Shown here piece by piece: positions 52,665-60,101 of a stretch of 64,000 nucleotides of DNA (positions within the stretch are counted from its first letter, which is position 1; every line of letters begins with the position of its first letter). The stretch covers positions 1 to 64,000 of the forward strand of contig CABJBM010000010.1 of NCBI GenBank assembly GCA_902363835.1, given 5' to 3'. The position numbers were made by a program, and so were the translations under genes. Origin of the DNA: Lachnospiraceae bacterium (GTDB taxonomy: Bacteria; Bacillota; Clostridia; Lachnospirales; Lachnospiraceae). The notes under the pieces were generated by a model, which did not search any database, was not told where the DNA came from, and worked only from the letters and a program-made list of their open reading frames with translations.

Positions 52665-52724
52665 ATTATATCATTTATGGATAGAATGACAATGAAAATC
52701 AAGGGAATTAAGAATTATTAAGAA
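52665..52724 (-). promoter_or_regulatory. Promoter and direct-repeat operator of the dlt-like operon
   Basis: On the minus strand TTGTCA (52692-52687) and TATAAT (52670-52665) are 16 bp apart. Just upstream, TTCTTAAT occurs twice at 52724-52717 and 52714-52707, a 10-bp period that suits tandem OmpR-type regulator binding. Confidence 0.65.
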
Positions 52725-52742
52725 ATGGCATGAAGAGGGGCA

Positions 52743-52771
52743 AAAAGGCCGGTTATAGAGGACCGGCCTTT
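52743..52771 (-). terminator. Terminator overlapping the end of the DUF1801-OmdA gene
   Basis: AAAAAGGCCGGT and ACCGGCCTTT pair; on the minus strand the second arm runs into TTTTTG. It insulates the response-regulator promoter from upstream transcription. Confidence 0.8.
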
Positions 52772-53391
52772 GTACTTTTTTTGGAGGAATAAGCCATGCC
52801 CATGTAGGCATCCCCGGAGCGGAGTTCATCAACCATCTGGTTGATCCGTTTTCTGCGGGTTTCCGGACGTCTGGCCCTTGTGATCCAGCCGATGTAATCA
52901 TTTCTCTGATAAGGTGGCCGTGCATCGTATGTCTCAGCCAGGCCTTCTTTCTGAAGCTCAGCCATCACATCTTCCGGCATGGGATAGCGGGGGCGCAATG
53001 TTTTTTCCTGTACCTTTCCCGCTTTTTTCTCCTTTGCCAGAGCTTCCTGTTCAGTTACCCGGAAGCGTACCATTTCTCCTATGAGTTCAAGGGGAAGGGG
53101 CTTATCGTAGGGAAACTGAACCGTGCCCTTTGAGCAGCGGTATTCCTTCAGCTCTTTTTCAAAAGCATTGATTGCGGTGGGCGCCGGATGAAATCCGATA
53201 TGTTTTTTTTCTGCTGAAAAATGCACCAGGTTGCCGTGAAGAACAAATGTAGGCATTCCCCAGCTGATCTTTTCCCCTGCTTTTGGCGCTGCCTCTTTAA
53301 TGGTTTGATGCAGCTTTCGCAGGAGAGGCTGTATTTCCGGGCTGCGGCCTGCAATGTACGCATCAACAGTGGTTGGAAGTTCCTGTTCCAT
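52753..53391 (-). CDS. DUF1801 and YdeI/OmdA two-domain protein
   Basis: A 212-residue fusion. The N-terminal half is DUF1801 (YIAGRSPEIQPLLRKLHQTI, KISWGMPTFVLHGNLVHFSA); the C-terminal half is an OmpD-associated (OmdA/YdeI) domain (YDARPPYQRNDYIGWITRAR, RRKRINQMVDELRSG). Both are of unknown biochemical role; YdeI proteins are linked to peptide or stress resistance. It is divergent from the hydrogenase operon. Confidence 0.85.
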   Translation of the reverse strand: MEQELPTTVDAYIAGRSPEIQPLLRKLHQTIKEAAPKAGEKISWGMPTFVLHGNLVHFSAEKKHIGFHPAPTAINAFEKELKEYRCSKGTVQFPYDKPLPLELIGEMVRFRVTEQEALAKEKKAGKVQEKTLRPRYPMPEDVMAELQKEGLAETYDARPPYQRNDYIGWITRARRPETRRKRINQMVDELRSGDAYMGMAYSSKKSTKAGPL

Positions 53392-53749
53392 GTGATACCT
53401 CCTTTTTTGTATTTTGTACGGTTCTGTTTTATTTTACCACAAAAACTGTTTTAAAATAAAAAAACGTTTGTTTTCCATAAGATATTTACATGTGGAAAAT
53501 AAATTATGATATGGTAAATATATCATTTCCATTAATTTAACGGTTTCTTCACATCTTAATTTCCTGTAAGGAAAATGGCATTATGTTAAGAAGCTGTGTA
53601 TTTTCCTTCTGTTCCTGTTAAAAAAATGTATATATTTCTTTGAAAAAATCATGATTTGCCCCTGTATTTTCCCGTTTTATCCTGGCTTAAGGAAGAGGTC
53701 TCCCGTTCTTTTGGATTGGTTTCCCATATTTTGTTTTTGGGCGTAAAAG
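53392..53749. other. AT-rich divergent intergenic region with inverted repeats
   Basis: No gene is seen. Inverted repeats include TTTTCCA (53471-53477) with TGGAAAA (53493-53499), ATGATAT (53506-53512) with ATATCAT (53520-53526), and TTTCC-TGTAA-GGAAA at 53560-53574. They may be binding sites for regulators of the DUF1801-OmdA gene or the hydrogenase operon. Confidence 0.4.
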
Positions 53750-53805
53750 TTGTGTAAATTGTACACAAAACAAAACATTGACAACCCCTTTTGGTGTGAT
53801 ATAAT
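53750..53805 (+). promoter_or_regulatory. Hydrogenase operon promoter with palindromic operator
   Basis: TTGACA (53778-53783) and TATAAT (53800-53805) have a 16-bp spacer. Nine bases upstream lies TTGTGTA-N5-TACACAA (53750-53768), perfect 7-bp arms. It resembles Rex sites (TTGT...ACAA) but is 19 rather than 18 bp, so a Crp/Fnr-type or other redox regulator is equally possible. Confidence 0.7.
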
Positions 53806-53925
53806 GAGCACGAATTCATCAATGGTGCGAAAAATGTCAGGTCTTGGAGAATTTTGACGGCGTTGTTGATTTTTTTATTCTTAATTGTAAAAGATACTAT
53901 AAAACAAAAGCAGGGTGATGAGTGT

Positions 53926-55833
53926 ATGGGTGCGATTACGGTATTGATTTTATTTCCATTGGCTGCGGTGTTAGGAGTCCTTCTTGTTAAAAATGACGAG
54001 GCAAGAAATATGATAGTCAGGGCAGGCGCAGCAGGTACAGCTGTTTTGACTTTGGCTGTTGCGGGATTGTATTTTAAAAACGGAATGCTTTTTTCTTTTC
54101 ATTGGGAAAAAGCCATTGATGCCGTCATGGCAATTGTAGAGGTTGCAGTGGCGGTTTATGTGATTTCCATAGGTATCCGGTATAAAAAATACGTTATTTC
54201 AGTTTTATCGTTTATACAGGCAGCAGCTATGCTCTGCTTTGAATTCACCGTAAAAAACAAAATTGAAGTGAAGAATGCCATGGTTTTTGACAAGCTTACG
54301 GCAATTATGGTATTGGTTGTCGGATTGGTTGGAAGCCTGATTTGCATTTATGCGGTGGGATATATGAAAACATACCACATGCACCACAAGGAGTATAAAG
54401 AGAGAAAAAGCTTCTTTTTCGCAGTTCTATTTTTATTCCTTTCCGCCATGTTTGGAATTGTATTGAGCAATGATCTTACATGGATGTATTTTTGCTGGGA
54501 GCTTACAACGCTTTGCTCCTTCCTGCTCATCGGCTATACCAGGACAAAGGAAGCCAGGGACAATTCCTTCCGTGCTCTGGTGATCAACTTAGGAGGCGGA
54601 GTTGCTTTTGCCGCAGGGATCATTTTCATCGGAACTTGTTATAATACATTGGAATTATCCGTATTTACTTCCATGAAGCCGCAGGAAGCAATGATGATAC
54701 CCGTATTTTTACTGTCTCTGGCCGCACTGACCAAATCAGCCCAGCTGCCGTTTTCTTCCTGGCTCCTTGGAGCCATGGTGGCGCCTACGCCAAGTTCCGC
54801 CCTGCTCCATTCGGCTACCATGGTAAAGGCAGGGGTGTATCTCCTTCTCCGGCTTGCTCCGCTTTTAGGTGCCAATCCTGTGGGAAGAACTGTGACCTTT
54901 GTAGGTGGAATCACCTTTCTGGCCTGTTCTCTCATGGCGATTTCCCAAAACGACGCCAAGAAGATTTTGGCCTATTCCACCTTGGCAAACCTTGGACTCA
55001 TTGTCATATGCGCCAGTGTGGGAACCCAGGAGTCTTTATGGGCGGCCATTCTTTTAATTATATTTCATGCAGTATCCAAATCCCTGCTTTTTATATCCGT
55101 TGGTTCTGCAGAGCACCAGATCGGAAACAGGGATGTGGAAAATATGGATGTCCTCCTTGGGATATCGAAAAAACTGGCTCTTTATATGATGATCGGCATT
55201 GCAGGAATGTTCTTGGCTCCCTTTGGAATGCTCATATCAAAATGGGTTGCCATGAAGGCTTTCATTGACTCCAATAACGTTGTCATTGTTATAGTGCTGG
55301 CCTATGGCAGTGCTGCCACACTGTTTTATTGGACAAAGTGGATGGGAAAGCTGGTCTCAAGGGCAAATATGAGGCAGCATGGGGAAAGCAAATTCCATCT
55401 GGATGAAGAAATTCCCATTACAATCCTTGCTGCCATGGTAGTGGTATCCTGCTTTACCTTTCCGCTGATATCAAAATATGCCCTGATTCCTTACCTGACA
55501 GAGGTTTTTGGAAAAACGGCTTCCATTCCCATTGGAACAAATGATATAAAGCTGATGCTGTGTATGCTCAGCATGCTCATTATACTGCCTATCAGCTTTA
55601 TTCCGATTTATAAAAATGATAAGAGGCGAAGAGTTCCGGTTTATATGGCAGGAGAAAACACGGGAGACAATGAAACCTTTTATGGAGCCATGGGAGAAAA
55701 GCGAAAGATGGAGCTTCGCAACTGGTATATGGATGATTATTTTGGGGTTAAGAGATTATCTCTCTGGAGCGATGTCCTTGCCGCCGCAACCCTGGTTACC
55801 GGAGTGGTACTGATGATTGGAGGAATAGCATAA
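53926..55833 (+). CDS. echA: Ech hydrogenase subunit A (NuoL-like proton pump subunit)
   Basis: A 635-residue antiporter-like membrane subunit with about 16 helices. The core motifs are WMYFCWELTTLCSFLLIGYT, then PFSSWLLGAMVAPTPSSALL and HSATMVKAGVYLLLR, plus FHAVSKSLLFISVGS. It carries ions across the membrane while the hydrogenase makes or uses H2. AGGGTGATGAGTGT selects the ATG at 53926; the longer frame from 53854 has no ribosome site. It is first gene of the six-gene ech operon. Confidence 0.92.
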   Translation: MGAITVLILFPLAAVLGVLLVKNDEARNMIVRAGAAGTAVLTLAVAGLYFKNGMLFSFHWEKAIDAVMAIVEVAVAVYVISIGIRYKKYVISVLSFIQAAAMLCFEFTVKNKIEVKNAMVFDKLTAIMVLVVGLVGSLICIYAVGYMKTYHMHHKEYKERKSFFFAVLFLFLSAMFGIVLSNDLTWMYFCWELTTLCSFLLIGYTRTKEARDNSFRALVINLGGGVAFAAGIIFIGTCYNTLELSVFTSMKPQEAMMIPVFLLSLAALTKSAQLPFSSWLLGAMVAPTPSSALLHSATMVKAGVYLLLRLAPLLGANPVGRTVTFVGGITFLACSLMAISQNDAKKILAYSTLANLGLIVICASVGTQESLWAAILLIIFHAVSKSLLFISVGSAEHQIGNRDVENMDVLLGISKKLALYMMIGIAGMFLAPFGMLISKWVAMKAFIDSNNVVIVIVLAYGSAATLFYWTKWMGKLVSRANMRQHGESKFHLDEEIPITILAAMVVVSCFTFPLISKYALIPYLTEVFGKTASIPIGTNDIKLMLCMLSMLIILPISFIPIYKNDKRRRVPVYMAGENTGDNETFYGAMGEKRKMELRNWYMDDYFGVKRLSLWSDVLAAATLVTGVVLMIGGIA

Positions 55834-55834
55834 T

Positions 55835-56695
55835 ATGAATATTTTGATCATGATAGGGATTGTTGTGCTGGCTCCAGCCGCAGGAGGCCTGCTCACGGGA
55901 ATTGACCGTATTTTATCAGCCCGGCTGCAGGGGAGACAGGGACCGCCTTTGTTCCAGCCCTTTTACGATGTGCTGAAGCTGCTTCAGAAAGAATCCATTG
56001 AGGTTAACTCCATGCACCGTTTCTTTGTGTATATTTCCCTTGTTTTCGTGGTGTTTACCACTATGATCCTGCTATCAGGAGGAGATATCCTGCTGGCAAT
56101 ATTTGCCCTGACTCTTGGCTCCGTATTTTTTGTATTAGGCGGCTATGCATCCAATTCTCCTTATAACACCATTGGTTCGGAACGAGAATTGCTGCAGATC
56201 ATGGCTTATGAGCCAATGGTGCTGCTTACCTGCATTGGCTTATACTATGCTGAGCACAGCTTTTTTGTAAAGGATATTGTAATGGCACAAAAACCTTCCA
56301 TCCTTTATCTTCCGGGAGTGTTTGTGGGGCTGTTATTTATTCTGACCTTTAAGCTGAGAAAATCTCCCTTTGATTTAAGCATGTCCCATCATGGGCATCA
56401 GGAAATTGTAAAAGGCATTACAACAGAATATTCCGGAAAGGACTTAGCAGTGATTGAGGTGACCCACTGGTACGAGGTGATCATTTCTCTGGCTCTGGTT
56501 TACATCTTTTTTGCAACTGCCGCGCCCATGAGCCGCGTGTTTGCGGTCATTGTGTGCCTGTTGGTTTATTTCCTTGAAATTATCATAGATAACGGAAGCG
56601 CAAGGCTGAAATGGCAGCAGGCTCTTCGGTCAGCATGGATTGTAACCGGCATTATGGGTACGGTGAATCTGATCATCCTGTCATTTTTCAGATGA
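55835..56695 (+). CDS. echB: Ech hydrogenase subunit B (NuoH-like)
   Basis: A 286-residue membrane subunit of the complex I subunit 1 family. LQGRQGPPLFQPFYDVLKLL is the conserved loop, SERELLQIMAYEPMVLL and the acidic GITTEYSGKDLAVIEVTHW contact the soluble module. It anchors the catalytic part to the membrane. It starts 2 bp after echA, so it is coupled to it. Confidence 0.94.
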   Translation: MNILIMIGIVVLAPAAGGLLTGIDRILSARLQGRQGPPLFQPFYDVLKLLQKESIEVNSMHRFFVYISLVFVVFTTMILLSGGDILLAIFALTLGSVFFVLGGYASNSPYNTIGSERELLQIMAYEPMVLLTCIGLYYAEHSFFVKDIVMAQKPSILYLPGVFVGLLFILTFKLRKSPFDLSMSHHGHQEIVKGITTEYSGKDLAVIEVTHWYEVIISLALVYIFFATAAPMSRVFAVIVCLLVYFLEIIIDNGSARLKWQQALRSAWIVTGIMGTVNLIILSFFR

Positions 56696-56743
56696 GTTCC
56701 CGGCAGATCATGAAAGCTGCCAAAAGGCGGAATGGAGGATATT

Positions 56744-57217
56744 ATGAGTGTTGTAAAGAAATCGCCCTGGATTCTGCATTATGACGGTACAAGCTGCAAC
56801 GGCTGCGATATAGAGGTGCTGGCATGTCTTACGCCTCTTTATGATGTGGAGCGTTTTGGAATCATTAACACAGGCAATCCAAAGCATGCGGATATTTTAC
56901 TCATTACCGGAAGCGTAAATGAACAGAACATACCGGTAGTAAAGCAGCTTTATGAACAGATGCCTAATCCAAAGGCAGTTGTGGCAGTTGGAATCTGTGC
57001 CACTTCAGGAGGCATTTTTGCAGAGTGCTATAACGTGGCAGGAGGGGTGGATAAGGTAATCCCGGTGGATGTTTATGTGCCGGGCTGTGCGGCCCGTCCG
57101 GAATCCATCATAGACGGCGTTGTAAAGGCCCTCGATATTTTGGAAGAAAAAAGAAAGAACGCTGGCAAAAAGAAATCATACCTGCTGAGGGGAAACAAAG
57201 GAGAGAATTATGGCTGA
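56744..57217 (+). CDS. echC: Ech hydrogenase small subunit C (NuoB-like)
   Basis: A 157-residue hydrogenase small subunit. Ligands of the proximal [4Fe-4S] cluster are Cys18 and Cys21 (SCNGCDIEVLACLTP), Cys in GICATSGG and Cys in VPGCAARPES. It passes electrons between the ferredoxin-like subunit and the NiFe site. GGAGGATATT selects the ATG at 56744. It overlaps echD by 8 bp. Confidence 0.94.
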   Translation: MSVVKKSPWILHYDGTSCNGCDIEVLACLTPLYDVERFGIINTGNPKHADILLITGSVNEQNIPVVKQLYEQMPNPKAVVAVGICATSGGIFAECYNVAGGVDKVIPVDVYVPGCAARPESIIDGVVKALDILEEKRKNAGKKKSYLLRGNKGENYG

Positions 57218-57551
57218 GCAGATATTAAGAGAGATCTCCCCCAATGATCTGCTGGCGGAGACGCTGAAAATAAAAAATGACGGTTACCGGCTGGTTGCTG
57301 TCACCTGTACCAACCGGGATGGCATGGAACTTACCTATTCCTTTGATAAGGATTATGAGCTTTTAAACTTACGGATCATAACCGATACAGAGACAGAACT
57401 GCCAAGCATCAGTATTATTTACCCTTATTCCTTCCTGTATGAAAATGAGATCAAGGAGCTGTTTGGAGTAAAGATCACCGGTATTACACCGGACTTTCAC
57501 GATAACCTGTATAAGATTCCGGTCAAAACACCGTTTCAGGGGAAGGATTAG
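57210..57551 (+). CDS. echD: Ech hydrogenase subunit D (NuoC-like)
   Basis: A 113-residue subunit of the NuoC/30-kDa family: VTCTNRDGMELTYSFDKDYE, PSISIIYPYSFLYENEIKEL and FGVKITG match the domain. It lacks metal ligands and is structural between small and large subunits. It overlaps echC by 8 bp and is 63 bp before echE. Confidence 0.9.
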   Translation: MAEQILREISPNDLLAETLKIKNDGYRLVAVTCTNRDGMELTYSFDKDYELLNLRIITDTETELPSISIIYPYSFLYENEIKELFGVKITGITPDFHDNLYKIPVKTPFQGKD

Positions 57552-57614
57552 GAGAGCCTGGGAAACATGGGCAATAGGAAATGATGCTGTTTTGCATCAG
57601 AATGGAGACTACTT

Positions 57615-58694
57615 ATGGGAAACAGAACGATTGTGCCCTTTGGTCCTCAGCATCCGGTACTTCCGGAACCGATCCATCTGGACCTGGTTTTAGAGGATGA
57701 ACGGGTAGTTGAAGCCATACCCAGGATCGGATACGTTCACAGAGGCCTGGAAAAACTGGTAGAAAAAAAGGATTATCAGCAGTATGTCTATGTTGCGGAG
57801 CGGATTTGCGGCATTTGTTCCTTTATGCATGGCATGGGCTACTGTATGTCAATAGAAAGCATTATGGAGGCAGAGATCCCGGAGCGGGCAAAATTCCTGC
57901 GGACCATATGGGCGGAGCTGTCACGCCTCCACAGCCATCTTTTATGGCTGGGTCTTTTGGCGGATGCTTTTGGATTTGAAAGCCTGTTCATGCAGTCCTG
58001 GAAACTGAGAGAACAGGTCCTGGATATTTTTGAAGAGACCACAGGAGGCAGGGTCATATTTTCCGTATGCGATATCGGCGGAGTGAAAAAGGATATCTCT
58101 CCTGAGACCTTAAACAAGATCCGGGAAGTGTTAGACCGTATGGAAAAGGAATTAAAAGAAGCTGCCGCTGTGTTCTTCAACGATTCCACGGTAAAACTCC
58201 GCACCAAAGGAGTTGGCGTGCTGTCAAAGCAGGCGGCTTTTGAGCTGGGAGCCGTGGGTCCCATGGCAAGGGCCAGCGGGATTGAAATGGATTTAAGGTC
58301 ACAGGGATATGCAGCTTATGATAAGCTTAATTTTAAGCCGATTACGGACCAGGGCGGAGACTGTTATGCCAGAACAAAGGTGAGGATCGGGGAAATGTTC
58401 CAGTCCATGGACCTCATCAGGCAGTGCATTTCCATCATGCCTGAGGGAGAGATAAAAAGAAAAGTAACGGGAAATCCAAAGGGTGAGAATTTCACCCGCT
58501 TAGAGCAGCCGAGAGGAGAGGTTCTTTATTATGCAAAGGCAAACGGAACGAAATTTCTGGACAGAGTAAGAGTCCGTACCCCTACCTTTGCCAATGTTCC
58601 GGCTTTGCTGGAAACTTTAAAGAACTGTTCTCTTGCCGATGTGCCAATCCTGATCCTTACCATTGACCCGTGCATCAGCTGTACGGAGCGGTAA
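57615..58694 (+). CDS. echE: Ech [NiFe] hydrogenase large subunit E (NuoD-like)
   Basis: A 359-residue large subunit. NiFe ligands are present: Cys65 and Cys68 in ERICGICSF (L1) and Cys353 and Cys356 in DPCISCTER (L2), so it is a true hydrogenase rather than a complex I subunit. The protein stops three residues after the last Cys. No C-terminal extension exists for a protease to remove, as noted for CooH-type enzymes. It oxidises or evolves H2 with ferredoxin as partner. Confidence 0.95.
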   Translation: MGNRTIVPFGPQHPVLPEPIHLDLVLEDERVVEAIPRIGYVHRGLEKLVEKKDYQQYVYVAERICGICSFMHGMGYCMSIESIMEAEIPERAKFLRTIWAELSRLHSHLLWLGLLADAFGFESLFMQSWKLREQVLDIFEETTGGRVIFSVCDIGGVKKDISPETLNKIREVLDRMEKELKEAAAVFFNDSTVKLRTKGVGVLSKQAAFELGAVGPMARASGIEMDLRSQGYAAYDKLNFKPITDQGGDCYARTKVRIGEMFQSMDLIRQCISIMPEGEIKRKVTGNPKGENFTRLEQPRGEVLYYAKANGTKFLDRVRVRTPTFANVPALLETLKNCSLADVPILILTIDPCISCTER

Positions 58695-58765
58695 TATACC
58701 GCTGAAAGCATGGGCAGGAAAATAGAAATGTCATTGCTGCGAAAAACAGCGGAATTGAGGATACT

Positions 58766-59131
58766 ATGTCTATATTAAGGATGTCAAAGACGCTTATAAA
58801 GAACCTGTTTCATGGCCCCTATACGGTTCCATATCCGGTTAAGCAGAAGGAAACATACGAACGTACCAGAGGCAGGATTGAGATATCGGTGGATGAATGT
58901 ATTTTCTGCGGAATGTGCGAAAGGAAGTGCCCCACAGGAGCCATTGAAACGGATAAATCCAAAGCCATGTGGACCATTGACAGGCTTAAATGTATACAAT
59001 GCAGTTATTGCAGTGAAGTATGTCCGAAGAAGTGTTTAAGGATGGAAAACCAGTACACTGCGCCATCATATGGAAATGTAAGGGATGAATATGTGAAATG
59101 CATGAATACCCAATCACCCGGCGAATCATAG
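58766..59131 (+). CDS. echF: Ech hydrogenase subunit F (ferredoxin-like, NuoI type)
   Basis: A 121-residue polyferredoxin with two [4Fe-4S] motifs: CIFCGMCERKCPTGAI and CIQCSYCSEVCPKKCLRM. It is the entry point for electrons from soluble ferredoxin. The 3' end overlaps hypA by 34 bp, tying structural and maturation genes together. Confidence 0.94.
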   Translation: MSILRMSKTLIKNLFHGPYTVPYPVKQKETYERTRGRIEISVDECIFCGMCERKCPTGAIETDKSKAMWTIDRLKCIQCSYCSEVCPKKCLRMENQYTAPSYGNVRDEYVKCMNTQSPGES

Positions 59132-59436
59132 AAATTGCCGGAGAATATGCTGAGAAATACCATGCAAAGGAAGTAAAGGCCATCAATCTGGTGGTGGGGG
59201 ATACCTGCGGTTATGTAGCCAGTTCCATTGAACTTTATTTTGACTTGATAGCGGAAGGAACTCCCTGTGAAAAAGCCAGGCTTCACATTGAGCGGATAGA
59301 GCCCAAACTTCAGTGCAGTGCCTGCAAAACATTGTTTGTCCGAAAGCCCTTTACCTTTGAATGTCCCAGCTGTAAGGGAGAGGGACGCCCAACAGACATT
59401 GGGCAGGAGTTTTATGTCAAGTCAATTGAAATTTAG
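59098..59436 (+). CDS. hypA: Hydrogenase nickel incorporation protein HypA
   Basis: A 112-residue nickel metallochaperone. The N-terminal MHEYPITRRI gives the His2 nickel site, and two CxxC pairs (QCSACKTLF and FECPSCKGE) bind zinc. It works with HypB to insert nickel into EchE. Its start lies inside the end of echF. Confidence 0.94.
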   Translation: MHEYPITRRIIEIAGEYAEKYHAKEVKAINLVVGDTCGYVASSIELYFDLIAEGTPCEKARLHIERIEPKLQCSACKTLFVRKPFTFECPSCKGEGRPTDIGQEFYVKSIEI

Positions 59437-59450
59437 ATATGGAGGAAACC

Positions 59451-60101
59451 ATGGGCGAGAAAAGGGAAATAGAAATCATGGAGTCTGTGTACGACAAAAA
59501 TGACCGGGTCGCGGCACAGATCAATGAATCATTAACAAATAGCGGCATTTATGCCATCAATGTAATGGGAGCGCCGGGAGCGGGAAAAACCACTTCCCTG
59601 ATACAGATCATCAAACGTCTTACGGATGTGTCCTCTTATGTGATTGAAGGGGATATTGAGGCGGATTTTGATACGAAAACATTACAGTCCCTTGGAGTAA
59701 AAGCCATCCAGATTAACACCGGCGGCGCCTGTCATCTGGATTCTCCTTTAATCGGAGAAGCCGTGGATAAGCTGAGGATCAGGGATGGAATCTTATTTAT
59801 AGAGAATATCGGAAATCTGGTATGCCCTGCTGAATTTATGATCGGGGAACATGCAAAGATGCTGATCTCAACCGTGACAGAGGGCAGTGATAAGCCCTAC
59901 AAATATCCCCTGGCATTTGAGAAAGCCGATGTGATTTTGCTGAATAAATGTGATCTTTTACCATATATTGATTTTGACGAGGACTTTTTTATGAAGGGAG
60001 TCCGGGCTTTGAATCAAACAGCCCCGGTGATAAAGGTATCCGGAAAGACGCAAGAAGGCTATGAAAAGGTAGTAGAATGGATCATGGAAAAAATAAGGTA
60101 A
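59451..60101 (+). CDS. hypB: Hydrogenase nickel incorporation GTPase HypB
   Basis: A 216-residue G3E GTPase. Walker A is VMGAPGAGKTTS at about 40, then EGDIEADFDTK, NTGGACHLDS and NKCDLLPY. The long His-rich N terminus of some HypB proteins is absent. GGAGGAAACC selects the ATG at 59451. It overlaps hypF by 25 bp. Confidence 0.94.
   Translation: MGEKREIEIMESVYDKNDRVAAQINESLTNSGIYAINVMGAPGAGKTTSLIQIIKRLTDVSSYVIEGDIEADFDTKTLQSLGVKAIQINTGGACHLDSPLIGEAVDKLRIRDGILFIENIGNLVCPAEFMIGEHAKMLISTVTEGSDKPYKYPLAFEKADVILLNKCDLLPYIDFDEDFFMKGVRALNQTAPVIKVSGKTQEGYEKVVEWIMEKIR

Noticed and set aside
53750..53768. Canonical Rex operator
   Set aside because: Arms fit but the total length is 19 bp rather than 18; kept only as a candidate redox operator.
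57839..58264. 141-codon minus-strand frame inside echE
   Set aside because: Antisense shadow of the hydrogenase large subunit.
53926..58694. Respiratory complex I fragment
   Set aside because: The large subunit keeps both NiFe CxxC motifs, and hyp maturation genes follow, so it is a group 4 hydrogenase.
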